Shown here piece by piece: positions 7,108 to 15,315 of a stretch of DNA of 27,826 bases (position 1 is the first letter of the stretch; each line of letters begins with the position of its first letter). The stretch spans positions 1 through 27,826 of the forward strand of contig JBAXOT010000023.1 of the NCBI GenBank assembly GCA_037133095.1, written 5' to 3'. Made by a program: the position numbers and the translations under genes. The notes beneath the pieces were generated by a model. That model did no database searches, was not told the origin of the DNA, and saw only the letters and a program-made list of their open reading frames with translations. Source of the stretch: CAIMZW01 sp037133095. GTDB taxonomy: Bacteria; Actinomycetota; Actinomycetes; Nanopelagicales; Nanopelagicaceae.

Positions 7108-8216
7108 GAATTGTGCTCCGCAAATTTTTCATAATTGCTCTATTGGCAGTGACATCCATAGCGTGGGCGCCATCAGTTCATGCAAATTCAGTTATTACGT
7201 TATGGGATCCACCGCATCAACAATTAGACGGCAGATTTTTTGATGACGACCTAGCCCAATCTCTCACCCCCACGGGGCGACTTGGTACATTAGTTTTTTC
7301 CCCGCCAGCCGGGACTCATTTATGGGCAATTGACGCCATGCTGATCGAAGAAGTTACTGCGATGTCAACCGGTTATTCGCTCAATACAAACGCCACACCT
7401 ACGGGTCAAAGTGTTGCACTCGATTGGCTCAATCAATTGAAAATCGCTACGGCAACCGACTCGGTAGAAGCGCTCCCGTATGGCAATCCGTCTGGCTACT
7501 GGATTCATCGACTTTCGCCACATGATCAAGATTATTTCCTAGCTGCAGGTCAAATTCGTCTCCAAGTGTTACTTAACCGTCCCGTTGCCGCGATGAACTC
7601 GTACCCAAATCGAAAATATTTCGCATTAGGAAACGAAGTACTTAATTCCTACACTTCAGCTGCAAAAATTCTGCAATTAACTGCGACTTTGTTGCGGTCA
7701 TCAGAATTAGATAATTATCGATTGCGCAGTGCTGGTTTACTCATCTCAGGCTTAGACATTAGCCGAAGAGATTTTCTTGCTCGAGATCTAACTTCGCAAA
7801 TGTATTCATTAATTCATAAAGTTCGATTAGTGCCTGGAAAATTCACTATCACCTCCTCACAACAAAATGTTCCGGTGACCATCATCAATGATTTTTCAAT
7901 TGCGGCCAAAGTTCAATTGAACATTTCGGCACTCAATGGCAAAGTCAAAGTGCATCGACTCTCCCCTGTTCAGCTCGCACCTAATTCCAAGACACAAGTT
8001 TTGGTGCCTATTGAGGTTCTCACTTCTGGCAGCAGCGGCCTCGCGGTCGATGTTTTGACAAAAAAGGGTGACTTACTGGGTGACACCGTCCTCTATCCGT
8101 TGAATCTTGCAGTGATCAGCCCAGTCGCAACATGGATCACTACCGGCGCTGGACTTCTCCTATTTATCGGAGCGGTCGTCCAAAGTATTCGTCGAATAAA
8201 AAGACGTGGCGCATGA
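7104..8216 (+). CDS. Exported DUF6049-like protein, short form, one C-terminal membrane anchor
   Basis: A 370-residue protein with a signal peptide (about residues 1-27, ending SVHA), a long extracytoplasmic part, a membrane helix near 343-360 and a basic cytoplasmic tail (RRIKRRGA). The stretch WDPPHQQLDGRFFDDDLAQS (35-54), then LTPTGRL, and the later DAMLIEEVTAM resemble the conserved core of the protein between the nudix and murJ genes of mycobacteria (Rv3909) and other Actinobacteria. Those homologues are usually about twice as long, so this is a reduced version. The part at about 240-320 looks beta-rich and Ig-like. Function is unknown; tight coupling to murJ (ATGA overlap) suggests a role in lipid II export or wall assembly. 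Family membership is from remembered motifs and context, not a search. Confidence 0.7.
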   Translation: MRIVLRKFFIIALLAVTSIAWAPSVHANSVITLWDPPHQQLDGRFFDDDLAQSLTPTGRLGTLVFSPPAGTHLWAIDAMLIEEVTAMSTGYSLNTNATPTGQSVALDWLNQLKIATATDSVEALPYGNPSGYWIHRLSPHDQDYFLAAGQIRLQVLLNRPVAAMNSYPNRKYFALGNEVLNSYTSAAKILQLTATLLRSSELDNYRLRSAGLLISGLDISRRDFLARDLTSQMYSLIHKVRLVPGKFTITSSQQNVPVTIINDFSIAAKVQLNISALNGKVKVHRLSPVQLAPNSKTQVLVPIEVLTSGSSGLAVDVLTKKGDLLGDTVLYPLNLAVISPVATWITTGAGLLLFIGAVVQSIRRIKRRGA

Positions 8217-9811
8217 GCTCACCATCCCTTTTTCGGTCCTCCGCGGTGATGGCTGTAGGTACTGTTTTTAGTCGCTTAACCGGGTTGGTGCGCAATCTTT
8301 TGCTGGTTGCAGTTCTTGGAACCACACTTCTTGGTGATACTTACAATGTCGCAAACACGATGCCCAATATTTTGTATAACTTACTTCTCGGTGGCGCACT
8401 CACTGCAGTTTTTGTGCCACAGCTCGTCCGAGCCGTGAGAAGCGACGATGGTGGCTCGGCTTTTATCTCTCGCTTATTGACGGCTACTGTTTTTCTTCTT
8501 GGCGCGTTAGTCATTGTCTCGGTGATATTTGCTCCGGTGCTGGTCCGAATCTTCGCTACGGGTTATGTGGGGCGACCAGAATTCCACCTGACGGTTCTCT
8601 TCATGCGATATTGCTTGCCGCAAATTTTTTTTATGGGACTTTTTGCTTTACTGAGTCAGATCGCCAATGCCAAGGATAAGTTTGGCCCGATGATGTGGGC
8701 GCCGGTCGCCAATAATATTTTGACAATTGCCATCTTCGGCTGGTTTCTCACTTCTGCACATAATTTAAGTGTTGGCTCGATTTCTTTTACCGAAACCACT
8801 TGGTTAGGGCTCGGGACCACGGCCGGCTATGTCGTACAAACTATTGTTTTAATTCCTGTCATTAAACGAACACAAATACGGCTTCGAATCCGCTTTGACT
8901 GGCGAGATAGTGAACTTCGAAATTCCTTGCGCTTGGCCTCTTGGACTTTGCTCTTTGCGGCAATTTCGCAGGTGAGCTATTTGGTCACGGTCAATCTTTC
9001 GACGAGCGCTGCAGTCCATGCTCTTAAAGCTGGCGTGACTACCGGGGTGGGCTTCACGCCTTACAGCAACGCCTTCTTAATTCTTATGCTGCCACACTCC
9101 ATTATTACCATCTCCATTGTTACCGCCTTGCTTCCCCATTTGTCAGGGTTGGTACTCGAGAAAAAGAGCGCCGAAATTCACGATCAACTCGTTCGGGCTA
9201 TTCGTTTGGTTGGGATCTTCACTGTTCCCAGTTCTATAGCCTTTCTGCTCTTCGGTCCGTTAATTACTCATGCCTTGTTTTTCGGAATATCCCACGGTGA
9301 CTCGCAATATTTGGGAAATACTTTGGCCGGTTTTTCATTGGGATTATTACCACTCAGTGTGAATCTAATTGCCTTGCGTGGCCTTAATGCATTTGAAAAT
9401 GTAAAGTTGCAAGTCGTTAGCAACGCCCTGATGAACGCTGTGGCTATTGCGATTTCAGTTGTGTTGGCGATTACCTTGCCCGCCAAATGGGTCACCGTTG
9501 GGCTTGCTGGCGCGCTATCAGTCAGTTATTTCGTCGGTGCATGGTGCACGCTTCGACTCTTACGGCGCTATGACGTTCGAGTTCATATTGGTGAAACCGT
9601 CGGATTTTACGCAAAATTGGTGGTACTTGCCCTTCTGGTTGCCGTTCCCATGCGCCTTTTGGTCGGGTATCTGCCTGGCGGGAATACCCTCCACTTAATA
9701 TTCGTTCTAGGGGTCAGTGGCCTCGGGTACGTGGCATTGGCCCAATTAATGGGTATCACAGAAGTGGCCAGCGCAATTCAACTTTTAAGAAAAGGTAGGG
9801 TATCGGGATGA
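8213..9811 (+). CDS. murJ: Lipid II flippase MurJ (MviN)
   Basis: A 532-residue polytopic protein with about 14 hydrophobic helices, starting at the ATG that overlaps the previous stop (ATGA). A frame open from 8132 adds a hydrophilic extension antagonistic to the family start and is rejected. The N-terminus (SSAVMAVGTVFSRLTGLVRN, then DTYNVANTMPNILYNLLLGG) is the conserved MurJ/MviN signature. It moves lipid-linked peptidoglycan precursor to the outer leaflet. The protein ends after the last helices, without the cytoplasmic pseudokinase and sugar-binding-like extension carried by mycobacterial MurJ. Lying two genes from a CwlM-like protein is meaningful, because mycobacterial CwlM interacts with MurJ. 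Its stop overlaps the trxB start (ATGA). Confidence 0.95.
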   Translation: MSSPSLFRSSAVMAVGTVFSRLTGLVRNLLLVAVLGTTLLGDTYNVANTMPNILYNLLLGGALTAVFVPQLVRAVRSDDGGSAFISRLLTATVFLLGALVIVSVIFAPVLVRIFATGYVGRPEFHLTVLFMRYCLPQIFFMGLFALLSQIANAKDKFGPMMWAPVANNILTIAIFGWFLTSAHNLSVGSISFTETTWLGLGTTAGYVVQTIVLIPVIKRTQIRLRIRFDWRDSELRNSLRLASWTLLFAAISQVSYLVTVNLSTSAAVHALKAGVTTGVGFTPYSNAFLILMLPHSIITISIVTALLPHLSGLVLEKKSAEIHDQLVRAIRLVGIFTVPSSIAFLLFGPLITHALFFGISHGDSQYLGNTLAGFSLGLLPLSVNLIALRGLNAFENVKLQVVSNALMNAVAIAISVVLAITLPAKWVTVGLAGALSVSYFVGAWCTLRLLRRYDVRVHIGETVGFYAKLVVLALLVAVPMRLLVGYLPGGNTLHLIFVLGVSGLGYVALAQLMGITEVASAIQLLRKGRVSG

Positions 9812-10740
9812 GCGACATTCATAACCTCGTCATCGTGGGTTCTGGCCCAGCCGGCTACACCGCCGCGATTTATGCCGCTCGGGCACAACTTGCACCTCTT
9901 CTCTATGAGGGTTCAGTTACCGCCGGTGGGGCTCTTATGAACACTACTGAGGTGGAGAATTTTCCTGGCTTTCCAGCCGGGATTATCGGTCCAGATTTGA
10001 TGGAGGCGATGCGCCTGCAAGCTCAAAAGTTTGGCACCAACATAATTACCGATGACATTGTCGAGATGTCCTTAGGGGGTGAGATTAAGGAGTTAAAAGA
10101 TGGCTCTGGAAATCTCATTCGAGCTCGGGCGGTAATTTTGGCTACTGGATCGGCTTACAAAGAAATTGGTTTGGAAAATGAAAAAAGGTTATCTGGTCGC
10201 GGCGTCTCTTGGTGCGCAACTTGCGATGGTTTCTTTTTCCGTGATCAAGTAATCGCAGTCGTTGGTGGTGGAGATTCCGCCGTAGAAGAAGCTACCTTTT
10301 TAACTCGTTTCGCCAGCAAAGTCGTTCTCATTCATCGCCGAGACTCGTTGCGCGCTTCCAAGATTATGGCCGAGCGCGCTGCCGCTAATCCTAAAATTGA
10401 GTTTTTATGGAATACCGAAGTTATCGACGTGTTAGGTGGCGAAAAAGTCTCCGGCCTCAAGCTTCGAAATACCGTGACCCATGCCGAGAGTGAACAAGAT
10501 TTCACTGGTTTATTTGTTGCCATCGGTCATGTGCCGCGAAGCGAGCTACTTGTTGGCCAAGTGGAATTAAATGATGACGGTTATGTTGAAGTGCTCGATC
10601 GAACAACAAAAACCTCTTTGACGGGAGTTTTTGCCTGTGGAGACCTAGTCGACCATACATATCGTCAAGCAATCACTGCTGCCGGTTCAGGTTGTGCCGC
10701 CGCCCTTGATGCCGAGCGTTTCCTAGCAGGACATAACTAA
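9808..10740 (+). CDS. trxB: Thioredoxin reductase (NADPH, FAD)
   Basis: A 310-residue low-molecular-weight thioredoxin reductase. The FAD-binding motif GSGPAGYTAAIYAAR is at 11-25, the redox-active CATC at 136-139, the NADPH-site GGGDSAVEEA at 153-162 with HRRDSLR at 176-182, and a C-terminal FAD motif with ACGDLVD. It passes electrons from NADPH to the thioredoxin encoded next. The start overlaps the murJ stop by ATGA. In mycobacteria sigM and its anti-sigma factor lie between murJ and trxB; here nothing does. Confidence 0.97.
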   Translation: MSDIHNLVIVGSGPAGYTAAIYAARAQLAPLLYEGSVTAGGALMNTTEVENFPGFPAGIIGPDLMEAMRLQAQKFGTNIITDDIVEMSLGGEIKELKDGSGNLIRARAVILATGSAYKEIGLENEKRLSGRGVSWCATCDGFFFRDQVIAVVGGGDSAVEEATFLTRFASKVVLIHRRDSLRASKIMAERAAANPKIEFLWNTEVIDVLGGEKVSGLKLRNTVTHAESEQDFTGLFVAIGHVPRSELLVGQVELNDDGYVEVLDRTTKTSLTGVFACGDLVDHTYRQAITAAGSGCAAALDAERFLAGHN

Positions 10741-10756
10741 CTATTAAATCTAGAAT
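10728..10756 (+). promoter_or_regulatory. Possible promoter for trxA
   Basis: TAGAAT at 10751-10756 is a good -10, with AGGACA at 10728-10733 as a weak -35 at 17-base spacing. A GAGGAG ribosome-binding site follows before the ATG at 10781. This could allow thioredoxin to be made independently of trxB; the -35 match is poor. Confidence 0.35.
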
Positions 10757-10780
10757 AAACAATTATCCGAGGAGTAATAC

Positions 10781-11104
10781 ATGAGCGCAGCCCCAGCAGT
10801 TACCGCCGCCACTTTTGATGAAGTGGTTTTAAAGAGTTCTACCCCGGTATTAGTAGATTTTTGGGCCGAGTGGTGTGGTCCATGTCGAGCAGTTGGTCCG
10901 ATCTTGGATGAGATTGCCAGTGAGCACAGCGACAAGATTAAAGTTGTAAAGCTAAATACTGATGAAGAGTCTGCTATTGCTATTAAGTACGGAATTACTT
11001 CGATTCCTACCTTGAATATTTATGTGAATGGCGAAGTAGTGAAGTCAATAATCGGCGCAAAACCAAAGCCTGCGCTCCTTAAAGAACTAGCTGCGTACAT
11101 TTAA
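10781..11104 (+). CDS. trxA: Thioredoxin
   Basis: A 107-residue single-domain thioredoxin with the active site WCGPC (31-35) and the cis-proline loop SIPT (Pro76). It reduces cytoplasmic protein disulfides and is recycled by the reductase encoded upstream. The start is fixed by GAGGAG about seven bases before the ATG, the best ribosome-binding site in this gene run. The 40-base gap from trxB is the largest in the cluster up to this point and holds a possible promoter. Confidence 0.97.
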   Translation: MSAAPAVTAATFDEVVLKSSTPVLVDFWAEWCGPCRAVGPILDEIASEHSDKIKVVKLNTDEESAIAIKYGITSIPTLNIYVNGEVVKSIIGAKPKPALLKELAAYI

Positions 11105-11121
11105 CTCGAACTCTTCGACAA

Positions 11122-12225
11122 ATGTCGTTTACAGATTTTTCTTTTGGCGACACTGGTGAAGTCATTCATTCCCTCACCACAACTTTAACGAGGTTGGGTT
11201 TTCTCACAGCTGCCACAACTAACTTCGATCGCGAAGTTGAGCGTGCGATAAAAGCATTCCAGCAGGAACGTGGGTTGATTGTTACCGGGGTAATTAATCA
11301 CATAACTTTTAGAGCTTTGGATGAGGCGCACTGGAAATTGGGAGACCGAATTCTGCGGTTCACTCCTGGGTCCTTGATGCGCGGTGATGATATTGCATTG
11401 CTTCAGTCTCGATTGGTCGAAATGGGTTTTAACGCGGGACGAGTTGATGGAATTTACGGAGTGCTTACAGAATCAGCAGTTAGTGAATTTCAAAAATCAG
11501 TGGGTGTTAAGGTGGATGGCTCTTGTGGTCCGGCAACTGTTATTGCCTTGATGCGGTTATTAAAAACTGTGACCGGTGGTGCACCCACACAACTACGTGA
11601 TGATGCGGCACGAGCAGTGCGCGGACCAGCGCTGGCAAATAAAGTGATAGTCATCGACCCAGGCAGTGACAATTTTGATTCCGAGATAATTTTCGATATT
11701 GCCCAACGTTTAGAAGGGCGCCTCATCGCACTTGGCGTGACCGTACTTCTTACCAATAGCCCTGGGGCTCGTTCTATCGAGAGCGATCGAATTAACCTTG
11801 CCAATTCGGTGGGGGCAGATTTAATGATCTCACTACGTCTTGATCGATATAAGAATGAGAAAGCTCACGGGCTTGCTACTTACTATTACGGTAGCGATGT
11901 TCATAAAGTCCATTCGGTAGTCGGAGAGCGATTTGCCAACCTACTGCAACGCGAGATTTGTTCGCGCACTGATCTACTCAACTGTCGAACTCATGCAAAG
12001 ACCTGGGATTTACTACGATTAACCAAGGCGCCAACCGTCAGAATTGATCTGGGTTACATTTCCAATCCAGGAGATTTGCAGCGCTTGGAAGATCCATCCT
12101 TTCGTGAAACCGTGGTGGAGTCACTCATTGTTGCGGTACAACGGCTTTATCTTTCAGCTGAAAACGATGCTAAGACTGGAACGCTGCGAATCTCCGATCT
12201 TCGGAATGCGGGCATTCGACTCTAA
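11122..12225 (+). CDS. cwlM: CwlM-like cytoplasmic peptidoglycan-amidase homologue, active site degenerate
   Basis: A 367-residue protein without signal peptide or membrane helix. Two peptidoglycan-binding-1 domains (about 9-68 and 88-146) precede an Amidase_3-like domain (about 173-345). In active enzymes the zinc ligands are a His in DPGH, a Glu and a His in SIHAN. Here the first is DPGS (Ser182), the third is SLRL (Arg239), and the usual VELGF glutamate is Asp309 in IDLGY; only a Glu near 188 remains plausible. Hydrolysis is therefore unlikely. In mycobacteria CwlM sits at this same locus after trxB and trxC, is cytoplasmic, is phosphorylated by PknB, activates MurA and contacts MurJ. The C-terminal tail KTGTLRISDL (351-360) offers threonines where the mycobacterial protein is phosphorylated (inference). 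A regulator of wall precursor synthesis is the best reading. Confidence 0.85.
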   Translation: MSFTDFSFGDTGEVIHSLTTTLTRLGFLTAATTNFDREVERAIKAFQQERGLIVTGVINHITFRALDEAHWKLGDRILRFTPGSLMRGDDIALLQSRLVEMGFNAGRVDGIYGVLTESAVSEFQKSVGVKVDGSCGPATVIALMRLLKTVTGGAPTQLRDDAARAVRGPALANKVIVIDPGSDNFDSEIIFDIAQRLEGRLIALGVTVLLTNSPGARSIESDRINLANSVGADLMISLRLDRYKNEKAHGLATYYYGSDVHKVHSVVGERFANLLQREICSRTDLLNCRTHAKTWDLLRLTKAPTVRIDLGYISNPGDLQRLEDPSFRETVVESLIVAVQRLYLSAENDAKTGTLRISDLRNAGIRL

Positions 12226-12231
12226 TTAGAG
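12220..12231. repeat. Perfect 12-base palindrome over the cwlM stop
   Basis: CTCTAATTAGAG is a perfect palindrome containing the cwlM TAA (12223-12225), 36 bases before the aminotransferase ATG. With no loop it is more like a protein-binding site than an RNA hairpin; chance occurrence is possible. Confidence 0.3.
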
Positions 12232-12267
12232 GCACGACCGCTTTGGGATGTATGCCAAACTTCTCTA

Positions 12268-13521
12268 ATGAGCACAGACATCACTCGCCTACATACTGGA
12301 GCCCCGCAAAATTTGACGGAGCGCTTTGCCCACCGGGCGGCCAGCATGCACCCAAGTGAGATTCGATCCCTTTTCGCTGTGGCCTCTCGCCCCGATATTG
12401 TCTCGTTAGCTGGCGGTATGCCCAACCTCTCGGCTTTGCCGATGGAGATGATGGCCTCAGTTGTCGAGAAACTCATTCGAGACAATGGTGCCGAAGCTCT
12501 GCAATATGGCAGTGGGCAAGGTCATCCAAAGCTGCGCGAACAAATTTGCGATGTTATGGCCCTTGAGGGAATTCGAGCCCATCCCGACGATGTCATTGTT
12601 ACCACCGGCTCACAACAAGCACTCGATTTGATTTCGCGGATTTTTATCGACCCGGGCGATGTAGTTCTGGTGGAGGCGCCCTCGTATGTCGGGGCTTTGG
12701 GAACTTTTCACCAATATGAGGCTCAAGTTGTGCATGTAGAGATGGACAATGAAGGTCTGGTCCCCGACGCACTACGAAGCGCTATTGCAACCACCCGGGC
12801 CTCTGGGAGAAAAATTAAGTTTTTGTATTTAATTCCTAATTACCAAAACCCTGCGGGAGTACTTCTTCCTGCTGATCGAAGAACTGAGATTTTGAATATT
12901 TGTCGGGAAGAAAATATTTTTGTCATTGAAGACAATCCTTACGGTTTGTTGGGTTTTGATAAGCCTTCGCCAAATGCCATGCGAGCAGAAGATTCCGAAA
13001 ATGTGGTTTATCTAGGTTCTTTTTCTAAAACTATCGCACCAGGTTTTCGCGTCGGGTGGGCGCTAGTTCCGGCATCATTAAAGGAGAAATTGGTGATTGC
13101 TAGCGAGTCATCAATCCTCTGCCCATCAAATTTTGCTCAACTCTCTATTTCTTCTTACTTGTCTGATCAGCCATGGCGAGATCAGATTGCCTCTTTCTGT
13201 GATCTTTATAAAGTACGACGAGATGCCATGTTGGAATCCTTGCAACAACATTTCCCAAGTAGTGCAACGTGGACAAAACCAGAGGGTGGTTTCTATGTTT
13301 GGGCTACCTTGCCCCCTGAAATAGATACTAAGGCCATGATGCCTAAAGCAATTGTTGCCAAAGTCGCTTATGTACCGGGCACAGCTTTCTATGCAGACGG
13401 TTTTGGAAGTTGGTCGATGCGACTTTCTTATTGTTATCCAACTCCAGAAAAAATACGTGAAGGTATTAAATCGTTGGGTGGCGTTATTAAACAGGAAATG
13501 GATCGTCGAGGCATTAACTAA
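12268..13521 (+). CDS. PLP-dependent aminotransferase, class I/II fold (LysN/2-aminoadipate type)
   Basis: A 417-residue fold-type I aminotransferase. The PLP-binding lysine is Lys254 in SFSKTIAPGFRVGW, with the conserved Arg261; other cofactor contacts are Asn194 in YQNPAG and Asp222/Tyr225 in EDNPYG. The N-terminal SLAGGMPN (46-53) and QYGSGQGHP (79-87) are typical of the subgroup with 2-aminoadipate, kynurenine or broad-specificity aminotransferases. It lacks the GntR-type DNA-binding domain of MocR regulators. The exact amino donor cannot be told. No strong ribosome-binding site precedes the ATG. It ends 20 bases from the convergent parB stop. It lies in the same direction as cwlM but the functional link, if any, is not evident. 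Confidence 0.9.
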   Translation: MSTDITRLHTGAPQNLTERFAHRAASMHPSEIRSLFAVASRPDIVSLAGGMPNLSALPMEMMASVVEKLIRDNGAEALQYGSGQGHPKLREQICDVMALEGIRAHPDDVIVTTGSQQALDLISRIFIDPGDVVLVEAPSYVGALGTFHQYEAQVVHVEMDNEGLVPDALRSAIATTRASGRKIKFLYLIPNYQNPAGVLLPADRRTEILNICREENIFVIEDNPYGLLGFDKPSPNAMRAEDSENVVYLGSFSKTIAPGFRVGWALVPASLKEKLVIASESSILCPSNFAQLSISSYLSDQPWRDQIASFCDLYKVRRDAMLESLQQHFPSSATWTKPEGGFYVWATLPPEIDTKAMMPKAIVAKVAYVPGTAFYADGFGSWSMRLSYCYPTPEKIREGIKSLGGVIKQEMDRRGIN

Positions 13522-13541
13522 TATCTTGCCTGTCGCTGAAG

Positions 13542-14405
13542 TTATTGAATAACGCTGGTTATACGCTCTAAATCTTCCAGGGTTGCAAACTCGATGACAA
13601 TCTTGCCCTTCTTCTTTCCCAGTTCGATATGCACGCTCGTGTCAAAGCGATCAGAAAGTTGGTTGCTGATCTCAGCCAATCGTGGCGAGATTATTTTTCC
13701 AGCGCGAATCTTGCCGGATTTATTTTTTGGTTGAAAGTTAGTAACTATCTCCTCGACAGCGCGAACACTTAACCCTTCCGCCACAATCCGATTGGCTAGG
13801 GCTTCGATATCTGATTCGTTCTCGAGAGTGAGCAGCGCCCTGGCGTGTCCCGCAGAAAGCACACCCGAAGCCACTCGGCGTTGCACAGCGGCTGGCAAAT
13901 TAAGCAGTCGCAAAGTATTGGTGATCGCCGAACGTGATTTGCCCACTTTGGTGGCTAACTCTTCATGGGTGTAACCAAAATCAGTGAGAAGATTTTGGTA
14001 AGCGGCGCCCTCTTCTAATGGGTTGAGTTGGCTGCGATGAATATTCTCCAGCAGCGCCTCTCGCAGCAATTCATTATCGCTCGTTTGACGAATAATTACT
14101 GGGATAGAGGTGAGGCCGGCGATCTTTGATGCGCGCCAACGTCGCTCGCCCATGATTAATTCATATCTATTACCACCAACACTTCGAACAACTGGCGGCT
14201 GCAATAAACCAACCTCGGCAATTGAGGCTGCTAGTTCAGCAAGTGCATCTTCGTCGAAAATCTGGCGCGGTTGTTTGGGGTTTGGTGAGATGGCGTCGAT
14301 CGAGACTTCGTTGCGATTCGCAATTGTGACACCAGTCGGAGAGGTGATTGCAGTGGGAATAAGGGAATCCAACCCTTTTCCAAGTCCGCCTTTTCGAGTA
14401 CTCAT
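13542..14405 (-). CDS. parB: Chromosome-partitioning protein ParB (CTPase, parS-binding)
   Basis: A 287-residue ParB/Spo0J-type protein. The N-terminal CTP-binding domain shows GERRWRAS (86-93) and ENIHRSQLNP (120-129); a helix-turn-helix follows (LATKVGKSRSAITNTLRLL, about 150-168) that reads parS; the C-terminus (about 240-287) is a lysine-rich dimerisation region. ParB loads at parS, spreads by sliding clamps and recruits condensin and ParA. Its start overlaps the parA stop by ATGA. Two parS sites lie just upstream, in parA and rsmG, so the protein is encoded within its own likely centromere. Confidence 0.97.
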   Translation of the reverse strand: MSTRKGGLGKGLDSLIPTAITSPTGVTIANRNEVSIDAISPNPKQPRQIFDEDALAELAASIAEVGLLQPPVVRSVGGNRYELIMGERRWRASKIAGLTSIPVIIRQTSDNELLREALLENIHRSQLNPLEEGAAYQNLLTDFGYTHEELATKVGKSRSAITNTLRLLNLPAAVQRRVASGVLSAGHARALLTLENESDIEALANRIVAEGLSVRAVEEIVTNFQPKNKSGKIRAGKIISPRLAEISNQLSDRFDTSVHIELGKKKGKIVIEFATLEDLERITSVIQ

Positions 14406-15307
14406 GCTGGCTCCTCTTTAATTAGTTCTGAGTGCTGCGCCCGTTGCGCTATCTCACGCGCGACCCCCATATACGCCACCGCCCCCGGTGAGCTGGGGTC
14501 ATAGGTCATCACGGTTTGATTAAAGGAAGGTGCTTCCGAAATTCTTACTGCTCGCGGGATGGGAATATCAATTAATTCCTTCGGAAAAAACTGTCGGACG
14601 CTGTTTGCCACATCGTTCGCGAGTCGAGTTCGCGAGTCGAACATGGTAAGAATAATTGTCGTGATGGAAATTACGGGATTTAAGATCTGTTGAATTTGAT
14701 TCAGGGTTTCGAGCAATAAAGTCAGGCCCTCCAGGGAGTAATACTCGCATTGGATTGGGACCAGAACTTCGGAGGCTGCGGTTAGGGCATTAACTGTGAG
14801 CAAGCCGAGGCTAGGTGGGCAGTCGATGAGAACATAATCAATCCGCTCGCCAGCCAACTCCTTCGCGGACAAATAGCCGTTGAGGGCGATTTTGAGTCGT
14901 GACTCACGAGCCACCATGCCGACCATATTTATTTCGGCGCCGGCCAATTCTCGATCTGCCGGAGCGCAATCTAGATGGGGGAAACCGGCTACTTTTTGAA
15001 TAACCGTGGCTAACGATTGGTCCTTTACTAGGACTTGGTACATCCCTGGGACGTCGTTGCGGTCAATTCCGAGCGCGGTGCAGGCATTACCTTGCGGGTC
15101 AAGATCAATAACCAAGGTGCGTAAGCCGCCCATAGCAAGAGCAGCCGCAATATTTACTGCGGAAGTTGTCTTACCGACTCCGCCTTTTTGATTTGCGACG
15201 GTAAAAATTCTAGTTTTCTCTGGTTTCGACATGGGCTCTTTAAGTCGACGAACCCCCACAACTTTGCGAGTGGCTGTTTCACTCAATGTTTCACGTGAAT
15301 CATCCAT
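14402..15307 (-). CDS. parA: Chromosome-partitioning ATPase ParA
   Basis: A 301-residue ParA/Soj ATPase. The deviant Walker A motif KGGVGKTT is at 41-48, followed by DLDPQGN and the Walker B-like DCPPSLGLL. It forms ATP-dependent DNA-bound dimers that move ParB-parS complexes. The ATG at 15307 is chosen: the parS palindrome then encodes part of the N-terminus (DSRETL), as also seen in mycobacterial ParA, which has SRET in its N-terminal extension. A later Met26 at 15232 has AAAGAG before it and is a credible alternative start. The gene follows rsmG by eight bases and overlaps parB by four. Confidence 0.96.
   Translation of the reverse strand: MDDSRETLSETATRKVVGVRRLKEPMSKPEKTRIFTVANQKGGVGKTTSAVNIAAALAMGGLRTLVIDLDPQGNACTALGIDRNDVPGMYQVLVKDQSLATVIQKVAGFPHLDCAPADRELAGAEINMVGMVARESRLKIALNGYLSAKELAGERIDYVLIDCPPSLGLLTVNALTAASEVLVPIQCEYYSLEGLTLLLETLNQIQQILNPVISITTIILTMFDSRTRLANDVANSVRQFFPKELIDIPIPRAVRISEAPSFNQTVMTYDPSSPGAVAYMGVAREIAQRAQHSELIKEEPA
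15287..15302. promoter_or_regulatory. parS: parS centromere site, one mismatch, inside the parA 5' end
   Basis: TGTTTCACGTGAATCA differs at one base from the 16-base consensus TGTTTCACGTGAAACA. Read on the minus strand it encodes Asp-Ser-Arg-Glu-Thr near the ParA N-terminus. A further half-like GTTTCAC lies 12 bases to its left. Confidence 0.9.
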
Positions 15308-15315
15308 GAGTGAAG

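Noticed and set aside
8132..8212. N-terminal extension of MurJ to 559 residues
   Set aside because: It lies inside the upstream gene in another frame, and the ATGA overlap gives the normal MurJ start.
13541..13553. GTTATT-G-AATAAC inverted repeat at the parB stop as a terminator
   Set aside because: The stem is almost all A-T pairs with a one-base loop and would not form a stable RNA hairpin.
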